Assembly: GCA_027310725.1 (NCBI GenBank)
Contig: DAIDAG010000078.1
Location: 62,001 to 126,000, forward strand
Length of the DNA stretch: 64,000 nt
From: Sideroxydans sp.
GTDB taxonomy: Bacteria; Pseudomonadota; Gammaproteobacteria; Burkholderiales; Gallionellaceae
Direction of reading: 5' to 3'
The notes below the pieces were generated by a model. The model had not been told where the DNA came from. It searched no databases and saw only the letters and a list, made by a program, of their open reading frames with translations. Made by a program: the position numbers and the translations under genes. Shown piece after piece: positions 40,717 to 49,274 of this stretch (the first letter of the stretch is position 1; every line of letters begins with the position of its first letter).

Positions 40717-41517
40717 ATGCCTGCCGTTCGCCCACCTGCTGTGGCTGGAATGTTCTACCCGGCCGATCCACTGCAACTTGCACATGATGTGCAGGAATTC
40801 CTGCATGAGGCACAGCCGCGAGCCTTGAACCCCAAAGTTCTGATCTGCCCACACGCCGGCTACATCTATTCCGGCGCGATCGCTGCCAGTGCCTACGCCG
40901 TATTGCATGACATCGCGCCGCGCGTCCGCCGCGTGGTGTTACTGGGCCCCGCCCACCGGGCAGCGATACATGGATTGGCATTGCCGGACGCCGAAGCATT
41001 CGATACGCCGCTGGGACGCATACCTCTGGATACCAAAGCGATGCGCACCATTGCGGATTTTCCCCAAGTGCGTGTCAGCGATGAGGCACACCGGCAGGAA
41101 CACTCGCTGGAAGTGCAGTTGCCATTCCTGCAGAGCGTATTGAAGGATTTCACTTTGCTGCCGTTGGCAGTCGGCATGGCAACAGCGGAAGAAGTGGCCG
41201 AAGTGCTGGAAAAAGTATGGGGTGGAGAAGAAACGTTGATCGTCATCAGCTCAGATCTGTCGCATTACCTGCCCTACGCTGACGCACAATCCGTCGACAA
41301 CACAACCGTCGGCAACATCCTCGATCTGCGTCAGCCTGTCGCCCACGATCGAGCCTGTGGTGCGACGCCCATCAACGGGCTGCTTCTCGCCGCGCGCAGG
41401 CATCGGCTAACACCCCATCTGCTAGATCTGCGAAACTCCGGCGACACTGCCGGATCAAAGGATAGAGTGGTGGGATATGTTTCCATCGCCTTCACAGAAG
41501 GAGAAGAGAATGGCTGA
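40717..41517 (+). CDS. amrB: AmmeMemoRadiSam system protein B (Memo-like)
   Basis: A 266-residue Memo1-family protein: VRPPAVAGMFYPADPLQL at the start, ICPHAGYIYSGAIAASAYA, GPAHRA, EHSLEVQLPFLQ and SSDLSHYLPYADAQ. The His and Cys positions match the metal-binding pocket of human MEMO1, whose fold resembles class III extradiol dioxygenases. It is the first gene of the Memo / AMMECR1 / radical-SAM triad, whose joint function is unknown. AGGAG is six bases before the ATG. It overlaps the next gene by eight bases. Confidence 0.92.
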   Translation: MPAVRPPAVAGMFYPADPLQLAHDVQEFLHEAQPRALNPKVLICPHAGYIYSGAIAASAYAVLHDIAPRVRRVVLLGPAHRAAIHGLALPDAEAFDTPLGRIPLDTKAMRTIADFPQVRVSDEAHRQEHSLEVQLPFLQSVLKDFTLLPLAVGMATAEEVAEVLEKVWGGEETLIVISSDLSHYLPYADAQSVDNTTVGNILDLRQPVAHDRACGATPINGLLLAARRHRLTPHLLDLRNSGDTAGSKDRVVGYVSIAFTEGEENG

Positions 41518-42076
41518 TTCAAACCGTGGAAAAGTACTTGTCGGCATCGCGCGCGGCGCAATCTCCGAGGCGCTGGGTGGAGTGCGTTCGCCGGTATCGC
41601 CAGAACAATGGCTGGACGAGAAAGGCGCAACATTCGTCACACTGACGCAGAACGGCGAGTTGCGAGGCTGCATCGGTTCGTTGCAGGCGCATCGCCCGCT
41701 AGGCGAGGATGTTCATCGCAACGCGCTCGCCGCGGCATTCCGCGACCCACGTTTCGAACCGCTCGGCCAACACGAGTTGCCAGTGACGCAGTGCGAGGTT
41801 TCCCTGTTGTCATCGGCCGAAGCGATGGAGTTCCTCGACGAGCATGATGCCCTGTCACAACTGCGCCCGGGCGTGGATGGCGTTATCTTCGAATACGGGC
41901 GTTACCGCAGCACTTTTCTGCCGCAGGTATGGGAACAACTGCCGGAGACGCGCCATTTCATGGCACACCTCAAGCGCAAAGCCGGGTTGCCCGACACTTT
42001 CTGGGCGCAAGAAATTAGGCTGTCGCGTTATACCGTAAGCAAGTGGCGCGAGGCTGATTTTACCGGGGCATACTGA
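41510..42076 (+). CDS. amrA: AmmeMemoRadiSam system protein A (AMMECR1 domain)
   Basis: A 188-residue AMMECR1-domain protein with the near-invariant LRGCIGSLQAHRPLGEDVHRNALAA region (positions about 57-81), DPRFEPL and PGVDGVIFEYG. The human homologue gives the family name; molecular role unresolved. The start at 41510 follows AAGGAGAA and overlaps the upstream gene's end; the longer in-frame start at 41477 lies inside the Memo gene. It lies one base before the radical-SAM gene. Confidence 0.92.
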   Translation: MADSNRGKVLVGIARGAISEALGGVRSPVSPEQWLDEKGATFVTLTQNGELRGCIGSLQAHRPLGEDVHRNALAAAFRDPRFEPLGQHELPVTQCEVSLLSSAEAMEFLDEHDALSQLRPGVDGVIFEYGRYRSTFLPQVWEQLPETRHFMAHLKRKAGLPDTFWAQEIRLSRYTVSKWREADFTGAY

Positions 42077-42077
42077 G

Positions 42078-43172
42078 ATGGATGAACCTATCAGCATTTC
42101 CGAACGCTATCCGGCCAGATATTGGCACAAGCTGGACGACGGGCGCATACAGTGCGACCTGTGTCCGCGCGACTGCAAATTAAGGGAAGGACAGCGCGGC
42201 GCATGCTTTGTGCGGGGGCGTATCGATGACGCGATGGTGCTGACCACGTACGGTCGCAGTTCCGGTTTCTGCGTCGACCCCATCGAGAAGAAACCCCTCA
42301 ACCATTTCTATCCCGGTAGCAGCATCCTGTCGTTCGGCACGGCCGGCTGCAACCTCGCCTGCAAATTCTGCCAGAACTGGGATATCTCCAAGTCGCGTAG
42401 TTTCGACAAACTCGCCGATCAGGCCACGCCCGAGGCTATCGCACGTAGCGCGGCCGAACTGAAATGCAAAAGCGTGGCATTCACCTACAACGATCCGGTG
42501 ATCTTCGCCGAGTACGCGATGGACGTGGCCGACGCCTGTCATGAACTTGGTGTCAAGGCCGTGGCGGTCACGGCAGGCTATATGCACGACCAGCCCCGCC
42601 GCGAGTTCTACGCAAAGATGGATGCCGCGAACGTGGACCTGAAAGCGTTCACGGATGAGTTCTATTTGAAGCAGACCGGCGCACACCTGCAACCCGTGCT
42701 GGACACGTTGAAATATCTGCGCCAGGAAACAGAGGTATGGGTCGAACTGACAACACTGTTGATACCGGGCTACAACGACAGTGCTCATGAGATCGGCCGG
42801 ATGAGCGAATGGATCGCGAAGGAACTGGGGACGGAGGTGCCGCTGCACTTCACCGCGTTCCACCCCGACTACAAGATGACCGACATTGCTCCCACACCCG
42901 CTGGCAAACTGACGCAGGCGCGCGCGATCGCCCATGCCGCCGGATTGCAGCACGTCTATACCGGCAATGTGCATGACCTGAGCGGCGGGACAACGCTCTG
43001 CGCCAACTGCCAGCAGCCGCTGATCGTCCGTGACTGGCACCTCATCCGCGATTACACGGTCACCGACAACGGGACCTGCCCGCATTGCGGCACAACACTG
43101 GCAGGGCACTTCGGCAAATTCGATGGACAGTTCGGCAGGCAGCGTATTCCGCTGGTGATACGCGGCAATTGA
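42078..43172 (+). CDS. amrS: AmmeMemoRadiSam system radical SAM enzyme
   Basis: A 364-residue radical SAM protein. Cluster cysteines are Cys91, Cys95 and Cys98 in GCNLACKFCQNW. N-terminal cysteines (26, 29, 33, 43) in CDLCPRDCKL and a C-terminal zinc-ribbon-like pair (CANCQQP ... CPHCGTTL) are extra and typical of this family, which is related to pyruvate-formate-lyase activases. With the Memo and AMMECR1 proteins it forms a compact three-gene operon; the substrate is not known. Confidence 0.93.
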   Translation: MDEPISISERYPARYWHKLDDGRIQCDLCPRDCKLREGQRGACFVRGRIDDAMVLTTYGRSSGFCVDPIEKKPLNHFYPGSSILSFGTAGCNLACKFCQNWDISKSRSFDKLADQATPEAIARSAAELKCKSVAFTYNDPVIFAEYAMDVADACHELGVKAVAVTAGYMHDQPRREFYAKMDAANVDLKAFTDEFYLKQTGAHLQPVLDTLKYLRQETEVWVELTTLLIPGYNDSAHEIGRMSEWIAKELGTEVPLHFTAFHPDYKMTDIAPTPAGKLTQARAIAHAAGLQHVYTGNVHDLSGGTTLCANCQQPLIVRDWHLIRDYTVTDNGTCPHCGTTLAGHFGKFDGQFGRQRIPLVIRGN

Positions 43173-43205
43173 GTATCGGGAAGTCTGAGGTATTCCGAAG
43201 CGATT

Positions 43206-44684
43206 CTAGGCAGCCGCTTTCCAGCCGGGGACATCGGCCTCGTTGTCGCGATACCTCATGGCGATTTCCTTGAATTCGCCGATGGCTGCCACAAACGCAT
43301 CGACCACATCGGGGTCGAAGTGCTTCCACTTGCCGTCGATGATGACTTCCGCAACCTCGTCGTGAACCATCGCAGACTTGTATACGCGCCGGCATGACAT
43401 CGCGTCATAGACGTCAGCCAGGGCCATCAAACGTGCCGGAATCGAAATGTGATCCTCGCGCAAGGCGAACGGATATCCGCTTCCGTCCCACTTTTCGTGA
43501 TGGCCGATCGCGATCTGGCGGGCAGCTTTCAGGAACGGGCTGTTGCGGACATTCGTCATGTTCTCGGCACCCGATATCGCGTTGCCGCCGAGTGTGGTGT
43601 GCGTCTTCATGATCTCGAACTCTTCCGGCGTCAGTTTGCCCGGCTTGTGAAGTATGCGATCGGGAATGCCGACCTTACCGATATCATGCAAGGCCGCAAT
43701 CTTGAAGAGCGTCTCGATATTCTCGTCGGTCAGAAAATATTTGAAGCGCGGGTGGTCGCGCAACTGAATCGCCAGAGTGCGGACATAATGTTGCGTGCGC
43801 AGGATATGGTTTCCCGTTTCGTTGTCCCGCGTCCCCGCCAGTGAAGTCAGCGCCAGGATAGTCGTGTCCTTGATCGCCACGATTTCATCGGCTCTTTGCT
43901 GAAGTTGAGCGGTCCGTTCGCGCACCATCTGTTCCAGCCTCGTTTCGTTATGGTGCAAAACGATATTGGTTCGCTCCAGTTGATTGCGGGCCTCTTCGGT
44001 TTCTGCCTTTTGCGCCGTCAGTTGCTGCAGCAACGAGGTATTTTCAAAGCGCTGCTGTAGCGAAAGCATGAATGTCTTGTTCAGCCCATGTCCTTCCAGC
44101 ATGACCACCGCCACATATACACTCAGCATCAACGTGAGTATCCAGTGGATAGCGTCATTCTCGAATGACACACGGAGTATCAGCGGGATCATGATCCCGA
44201 GAAAATAGCCGTATAGCGAAGGCAGATGCACCGAGTTCATGGTGACCGCTCCCGCAACCAACCCCAGCATCACGCAGATCAACAGGCTTTGATAGCCGAT
44301 GTCGGACGGAAAGAAGATCGCCGTAGCCGCACCCCACATGACGCCCGCCGCGATCGCGAAGATCGTGAAGTGAAGATGCCAATCCCTGCAGTCCTGCAAG
44401 GTCTTCAATTCATTCCGATGCGTAGACCACCTGACGAGTTCCACAGCATGCAAGGCATAAAGAACTGCAAGCCACGATAGCAGCAGCCCATGCGGTGCTT
44501 GGTTCCAGAACAGCAAAACAAACAGGAACTGTAAAACGATTTGGCTCAAGACGAGCCAGGGATAGGCCGAAAGCCGCGTGCGAAGTTGCTCGGTTCGAAC
44601 ACGCAGGTTGTCCTGATCTATGCGGAAGATAAAGTCATCCAGACTGAACCAGAACGCATGCCGGCCGAGAAAGGAAGTACTCAT
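43206..44684 (-). CDS. Membrane-bound HD-GYP cyclic-di-GMP phosphodiesterase
   Basis: A 492-residue protein: six or seven membrane helices in residues 40-225 forming an uncharacterised sensor, a coiled coil (about 230-290, TAQKAETEEARNQLER) and a C-terminal HD-GYP domain with HDIGKVGIPDRIL, KTHTTLGG and GHHEKWDGSGYP. The metal ligands are intact, so hydrolysis of c-di-GMP at the membrane is expected, affecting motility or biofilm. It is transcribed alone; its upstream region carries repeated CTAGA words. Confidence 0.9.
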   Translation of the reverse strand: MSTSFLGRHAFWFSLDDFIFRIDQDNLRVRTEQLRTRLSAYPWLVLSQIVLQFLFVLLFWNQAPHGLLLSWLAVLYALHAVELVRWSTHRNELKTLQDCRDWHLHFTIFAIAAGVMWGAATAIFFPSDIGYQSLLICVMLGLVAGAVTMNSVHLPSLYGYFLGIMIPLILRVSFENDAIHWILTLMLSVYVAVVMLEGHGLNKTFMLSLQQRFENTSLLQQLTAQKAETEEARNQLERTNIVLHHNETRLEQMVRERTAQLQQRADEIVAIKDTTILALTSLAGTRDNETGNHILRTQHYVRTLAIQLRDHPRFKYFLTDENIETLFKIAALHDIGKVGIPDRILHKPGKLTPEEFEIMKTHTTLGGNAISGAENMTNVRNSPFLKAARQIAIGHHEKWDGSGYPFALREDHISIPARLMALADVYDAMSCRRVYKSAMVHDEVAEVIIDGKWKHFDPDVVDAFVAAIGEFKEIAMRYRDNEADVPGWKAAA

Positions 44685-44770
44685 CGCTGTTCCCCATTAC
44701 GGCCAATAGACAATCGCCGGCCAAGTCTGGATTCTGCGACGAAGCCCCACCCCCCACAATATGCACGATT

Positions 44771-44804
44771 ACCTAGACCGGTATCTAGATACCTGCCTAG
44801 ATAC
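44771..44804. promoter_or_regulatory. Repeated CTAGA words with a 12-base palindrome upstream of the HD-GYP gene
   Basis: CCTAGACCG, GTATCTAGATAC (perfect palindrome, 44781-44792) and GCCTAGATAC follow each other at 11- and 13-base steps, about 90-120 bases upstream of the HD-GYP start. This could be a multi-site operator. No cognate regulator is suggested. Confidence 0.35.
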
Positions 44805-44836
44805 TTTGCCCTTCAGCGGCACAAGGTCATTCGTAA

Positions 44837-46081
44837 TCAGCTTACCTCGCGCACCAGCGCAAAGCCGCCGCCCGGTGTGCGGAAGTTGGTGGTCTGGCCC
44901 TGGTAGAGACGCGCCGCGACAAACTGGATATGCCCGTCGTACACATAGCAGCGCACGTCGTATTTGAGCGATTGCGGTTCGGCACCTTCCATGCATACCG
45001 TGCGCTCGTCCGGCAGCGCCAGTCGTTGCGCGACATAATCGGACTGCATGATCTCCTCGAACACGCGCTTGGTGAGCTTGTCGCCGCGATATGCCCCCTT
45101 GCTGCCGTAGCCGCTCACCGGCTTGAAGAACCATTGCTTGCGTTCGCTCCACCATTGATCGGCCTCTTGCGCCCGAACCAGACGGGTCTGCGGAACGCCC
45201 AGCACAAGCGCATCGATGCTCGCTTGCGAGACTCCCGCGGAACGCAGCCATTCCTTGTCCGACAATTGCGTCAGTTTGCGTTTGTCCGCATAGCGCCGGT
45301 AATGCGCCGGGTTCGGTGTCAACACCACCTGCTGTTCGTCCCAGGCCGCGCGAATATGCGGAAATTGATGCAGATCGAAATCGGTGAGACGGTTGTAGAC
45401 CAGATCGACGCGCTGTTCATCGCAATACAAACCGTCCTCGCGCGCCTGGAGAGCTGAAGGATCGATGATAAGCACAGCGTAACCCTCACGCTCGAAGATC
45501 TTCTGCATCAGCAGGAATTCCGGATAGAGATATTGGGACTCCGGCTGTTCATCCACGATGGCGATGGTCTTGAGCGGGGCATCGCCGCGAACCAGTCGCC
45601 ATTCGTTGCGAAACATGTCGATGAACACCTGCTCCAGGCGGCTCTCGGCCACCGCCGTGCCATACAGGAAGAGGCCATGCTGGCTCCCGACCAGCAATGC
45701 ATTCAGGAACGCCCCTCCCGCATTGGTATTAATCTCGATGAGGTGCGCGCCCTGCTCGTTCAGATGGAAGTCGTAGCCGTAAAACACACCCAGCGCCGAT
45801 TTGGCTTGTGGTGCTCCGGCAACTTCCTCCACGGCTGCAATGACGGCACGCATCTGCTGCAGCTGCAACTCGCTGATGAAGACCGGTGCGGCGGCAAATA
45901 CATGCGGGCAGCGCTCCTTCACCAGACTGCTCCAGTCGTCGCCCTGTGCCTGTATCTCGCGCTGCAATGCCTCGCCATCCATACCCGCCCAGTCGAGGCA
46001 TTCGCCGTTCAGATGCGCGATGAACGCATGGTCCACATCGAAGCTTTCCCTGGCTTCATCGGGAGCACTGGAATCAACCAC
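44837..46081 (-). CDS. Uncharacterised ATP-grasp-like protein
   Basis: A 414-residue cytoplasmic protein not assignable to a named enzyme. Features of an ATP-grasp fold are visible: LIEINTNAGGAFLN, VDLVYNRLTDFDL, the lysine-containing WFFKPVSGYGSKGAYRGDKL and the C-terminal KYDVRCYVYDGHI. Such folds join an acid to an amine or thiol using ATP, as in glutathione- or peptide-ligases. Its start overlaps the end of the chalcone-isomerase-like gene by eight bases, so the two are coupled. No substrate can be proposed. Confidence 0.6.
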   Translation of the reverse strand: MVDSSAPDEARESFDVDHAFIAHLNGECLDWAGMDGEALQREIQAQGDDWSSLVKERCPHVFAAAPVFISELQLQQMRAVIAAVEEVAGAPQAKSALGVFYGYDFHLNEQGAHLIEINTNAGGAFLNALLVGSQHGLFLYGTAVAESRLEQVFIDMFRNEWRLVRGDAPLKTIAIVDEQPESQYLYPEFLLMQKIFEREGYAVLIIDPSALQAREDGLYCDEQRVDLVYNRLTDFDLHQFPHIRAAWDEQQVVLTPNPAHYRRYADKRKLTQLSDKEWLRSAGVSQASIDALVLGVPQTRLVRAQEADQWWSERKQWFFKPVSGYGSKGAYRGDKLTKRVFEEIMQSDYVAQRLALPDERTVCMEGAEPQSLKYDVRCYVYDGHIQFVAARLYQGQTTNFRTPGGGFALVREVS

Positions 46082-46637
46082 CCAGCAATCCTTTCTTCAG
46101 GTCATCCTGCACCGGATTGCTGCCGATCCAGATTCCCAGCAGGACGCGATTGAATTCCGCTCCCGCAATCGTGCCGAACGCCTTTCCGTTCACGCTGATC
46201 TGTGTGCCGCTGCCGGGCAGATAGTCCAGCGTGACGATGTCGCCTTCCTTCACCTCGCCCACCGCATCGAATATCTGTTTCATCTGCTTCATCTGCGCAT
46301 CCATGGCGGCCAGTTCTGCGGGAGTCCGGTTCATCTCGATGGCCTCGCTGAACGCCCCATACAGTTTCTTGCTCGCCAACTCTCGCAGCATGTGCATTGC
46401 CATGCGATGCGGATGCTCATCTGCGATGATCGCCGCACCTGAAGTCTGCTTCTGCGGCAGGTATAGCGCTGCGACATAGACCTTGAAGAACCATTTGGTA
46501 CGTATGCCCGCGCCGTTCAACTGCAAACTCGCGTTGCCTGCCTGCACCTTGTCGGCCAGTTGCACACCAGCCACTTCGATTGCACTGACGCTGCAGCTCA
46601 GCAGCAAACCACCAACCAGCAACAATATCCTTCTCAT
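46074..46637 (-). CDS. Exported chalcone-isomerase-like domain protein
   Basis: A 187-residue protein with a signal peptide (ILLLVGGLLLSCSVSA) and a CHI-like domain (VAGVQLADKVQAGNASLQLNGAGIRTK, FFKVYVAALYLP, YLPGSGTQISVNGK). Bacterial members are periplasmic or lipid-associated, lack the plant catalytic set, and have no settled function; fatty-acid binding has been suggested for relatives. It is the upstream partner of the ATP-grasp-like gene. Confidence 0.85.
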   Translation of the reverse strand: MRRILLLVGGLLLSCSVSAIEVAGVQLADKVQAGNASLQLNGAGIRTKWFFKVYVAALYLPQKQTSGAAIIADEHPHRMAMHMLRELASKKLYGAFSEAIEMNRTPAELAAMDAQMKQMKQIFDAVGEVKEGDIVTLDYLPGSGTQISVNGKAFGTIAGAEFNRVLLGIWIGSNPVQDDLKKGLLGG

Positions 46638-46670
46638 TTTCCGCCTTTCATCTGGTTAAACGCCCAATAG

Positions 46671-46747
46671 ATCCGTTCGTGGTGAGCCTGTCGAACCATG
46701 AACGGATTTGTTCTGAAGCAGCACTTCGACGAGCTCAGTGCGAACAA
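46671..46747. repeat. Short dispersed palindromic repeat, copy C
   Basis: ATCCGTTC (46671-46678) pairs with GAACGGAT (46700-46707), then a second hairpin uses TTGTTC...GAACAA with GCACT...AGTGC inside. The internal words GTGAGCCTGTCGAACCATGAAC match copy B at 11531-11553 closely. It lies between the chalcone-isomerase-like gene and the thiolase gene. Confidence 0.65.
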
Positions 46748-46767
46748 CGATAAAAGCCCGCAATTCC

Positions 46768-47964
46768 TTACAGGGCCTCAAATACGCCAGCCGCCCCCAT
46801 GCCCGTGCCGATGCACATCGTCACCATGCCGTACTTCTGCCTGTGCCGGCGCAGGCCATGCATCAGCGTCGCCGTGCGGATCGCCCCGGTTGCACCCAAC
46901 GGGTGGCCCAAAGCGATCGCCCCTCCCAGCGGATTGACCTTGGCCGGATCGAGCCCAAGGTCATGGATCACCGCCAGCGATTGTGCCGCAAACGCTTCGT
47001 TGAGTTCGATCCAGCCGATATCATTCAAGGTGAGGCCAACCTGCTTCAATGCGCGCGGGATTGCTTCTTTCGGGCCTATGCCCATGATCTCGGGCGGCAC
47101 GCCTGCCACGCTGAAACCAAGGAACTTGCCGATGGGGGTGAGGTTGTAACGTTTCAGCGCGGACTCAGAGCACAGCAGTACCGCGCCCGCACCATCCGAC
47201 ATCTGCGAGCTGTTGCCCGCGGTCACCGAGCCCTTCTGCATGAACACCGTCTTGAGCTTGCCCAGGGCTTCCAGCGAAGTATCGGAGCGCGGGCCTTCGT
47301 CCTGCGCCACGTCGCGTGTCTTGATCCTGATCTCGCGGCTATTCAGGTCCGGCACATTGTCGGTGATGCGGTACGGCGTGATCTCGTCCTCGAACTCGCC
47401 GTTGTTGATCGCCGCGACAGCACGCAGATGGCTCTGCAAGGCAAATGCATCCTGCGCTTCACGACTTACCTTCCAGCGCTCCGCCACCTTCTCCGCGGTC
47501 ATTCCCATGCCGTAGGCGATGCCGACATGCTCGTTCTCGAAGATGGCCGGATTGAACGCCACCTTGTTGCCCATCATCGGCACCATGCTCATGCTTTCCA
47601 CGCCCGCCGCCACCATCACGTCGGCCTCGCCCAGGCGGATGCGGTCTGCGGCCAGCGCGACAGCCTGCACGCCGGAGGAACAGAAGCGGTTCACCGTCAT
47701 TCCCGGTACCGAATCCGGCAACCCCGCCAGCAGCAAGGCGATACGCGCCACGTTCATGCCCTGCTCCGCTTCCGGCATCGCGCAGCCGACGATCACATCG
47801 CCGATACTGGCCGGGTCCAGCGACGGCGCCTGCGCCAGCACGCTCTTCAGCACATGCGCCAGCAGGTCGTCGGGGCGGGTGTTGCGGAACATGCCGCGCG
47901 GCGCCTTGCCGACCGGCGTGCGTGTTGCGGCAACGATATAGGCTTCCTGTACTTGTTTGCTCAT
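46768..47964 (-). CDS. fadA: Acetyl-CoA C-acyltransferase (degradative thiolase)
   Basis: A 398-residue thiolase with catalytic Cys95 in VNRFCSSGVQAVA, His in ALGHPLGATGA and Cys in MCIGTGMGAAG. The beginning YIVAATRTPVGKAPRG and overall pattern fit the beta-oxidation (FadA/FadI-like) branch rather than the PhaA enzyme encoded at 16938. It cleaves 3-ketoacyl-CoA to acetyl-CoA and a shortened acyl-CoA. It is downstream of the FadB-type gene on the same strand but separated from it by about 3.6 kb of other genes. Confidence 0.9.
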   Translation of the reverse strand: MSKQVQEAYIVAATRTPVGKAPRGMFRNTRPDDLLAHVLKSVLAQAPSLDPASIGDVIVGCAMPEAEQGMNVARIALLLAGLPDSVPGMTVNRFCSSGVQAVALAADRIRLGEADVMVAAGVESMSMVPMMGNKVAFNPAIFENEHVGIAYGMGMTAEKVAERWKVSREAQDAFALQSHLRAVAAINNGEFEDEITPYRITDNVPDLNSREIRIKTRDVAQDEGPRSDTSLEALGKLKTVFMQKGSVTAGNSSQMSDGAGAVLLCSESALKRYNLTPIGKFLGFSVAGVPPEIMGIGPKEAIPRALKQVGLTLNDIGWIELNEAFAAQSLAVIHDLGLDPAKVNPLGGAIALGHPLGATGAIRTATLMHGLRRHRQKYGMVTMCIGTGMGAAGVFEAL

Positions 47965-47998
47965 GGCTTCACCTCACGATTGGATTGCATTATGTACT

Positions 47999-48853
47999 TC
48001 AGCGATTCAACAGCCCCGAAAGTTTGCGCCGGTATTCCGGCACGATCCCGCCGCCGCCAAGCAGGTTGAACACGTCGAGCAAGGTCTTGCGCCCGATGTC
48101 GTCCTTGAATTTGCGGTCGCGCGCAACGATCTCCAGCAACTGGTCCATGCCTTCGGCAGGACGGTTACCGGCGATCAGCACGTTGGCGAGCTTCAACCGC
48201 GCTTCCAGGTCGTTGCCATCCGCAGCCACCGCGGCGGCAAGCGTTGCCTCGCTCTCGCCGGTCGCGCTCATCTCGGCCAGCCGGGTCTGCGCCTTCAGCT
48301 GCAGCACTCGTGCATCCTTCAGCACATCCACATCCTTCAGGCTGTCGAGCAGGCGCTGCGCCTCATGCATCTCGCCCTTGTGCAACAAGAGCTCCGCGGC
48401 ATCCACGCGCACCCACTCGTTGGCCGGGTCGAGCGCGGAGGCTTCGTTCAGCTTCTGCATCGCGCCATCCACATCGCCTCCTGCCGCCAGTTGCTGCGCG
48501 GCAAGACGCAATTCCTCGGAAGGGCTTGGAATGATCCTCTCCAGCCATGCACGCACTTGCCCTTCCGGCAAGGCACCGGTGAACTCGTCCACCACCTTGC
48601 CATTCACAACCGCCTTCACGGACGGTATCCCGCGCACGCCGAACCTGGCCGAGATGTTCGGGTTCTCGTCAGAGTTCACCTTGGCAAGCCGGAACTTGCC
48701 GCCATATTCCCCCGCCAGCTTTTCCAGGATGGGCTTCAACACCTTGCAAGGCGCGCACCACGGCGCCCAGAAATCGATCACCACCGGCAGCTTGAACGAG
48801 GCCGCAACCACCTTCTCTTCAAAATCTGCTTCGCTTACATCCAGCGCATGCAT
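47999..48853 (-). CDS. cnoX: Thioredoxin-TPR protein, CnoX/YbbN-like
   Basis: A 284-residue cytoplasmic protein: thioredoxin domain (1-108) with active site WCAPC (Cys33, Cys36), then a helical TPR-like region (about 120-284: EELRLAAQQLAAGGDVDGAM, DPANEWVRVDAAELLLHKGE). E. coli CnoX has lost the redox-active pair (SxxC), whereas both cysteines are present here, so disulfide activity is expected in addition to chaperone-holding under oxidative stress. It lies 34 bases upstream of the thiolase gene on the same strand. Confidence 0.88.
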   Translation of the reverse strand: MHALDVSEADFEEKVVAASFKLPVVIDFWAPWCAPCKVLKPILEKLAGEYGGKFRLAKVNSDENPNISARFGVRGIPSVKAVVNGKVVDEFTGALPEGQVRAWLERIIPSPSEELRLAAQQLAAGGDVDGAMQKLNEASALDPANEWVRVDAAELLLHKGEMHEAQRLLDSLKDVDVLKDARVLQLKAQTRLAEMSATGESEATLAAAVAADGNDLEARLKLANVLIAGNRPAEGMDQLLEIVARDRKFKDDIGRKTLLDVFNLLGGGGIVPEYRRKLSGLLNR

Positions 48854-48871
48854 CCTTGTTTCCCTTCCTGT

Positions 48872-49228
48872 CTACAACAAATTCTTGCCATCGAACACCT
48901 TCGTCTCCAGCGCGAAGGTATCCACGCCATCCACGCAGCCGAGGTTCACAATGTATTGTCCCGGCCACTTGCTCGTTTCGCTGAAAGCGGCGACGCCACA
49001 GTTCCTGCAAAAATAATGCTTCGCCGACTTCGTGCCCCACTGGTACATGCCCAGCGCGCCATCTTGCGCCTCAATCTGGAACTTCGCCCCCGGCACCAGA
49101 TGCATCATGGCTCCTCGTTTGGCACAGAACGAGCAGTTGCAGCGTATCCCATGGGCGAATGGCTCGGCCTCGAACGAGAACCGGATCGCGCCGCAGTGGC
49201 AACTGCCTTTGTATGGTTGCATTGTCAT
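48872..49228 (-). CDS. GFA (glutathione-dependent formaldehyde-activating-like) zinc protein
   Basis: A 118-residue protein of the GFA/CENP-V fold with two zinc sites: CHCGAIRF, RCNCSFCAKRG and YFCRNCGVAAF. Most members have no proven enzyme activity despite the name. AAGGAG eight bases upstream supports the ATG at 49228. It lies 18 bases upstream of cnoX in the same direction. Confidence 0.88.
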   Translation of the reverse strand: MTMQPYKGSCHCGAIRFSFEAEPFAHGIRCNCSFCAKRGAMMHLVPGAKFQIEAQDGALGMYQWGTKSAKHYFCRNCGVAAFSETSKWPGQYIVNLGCVDGVDTFALETKVFDGKNLL

Positions 49229-49274
49229 TCTTCTTGCTCCTTCGAATCACACTTCCGAATGCAATGTACGCCAC

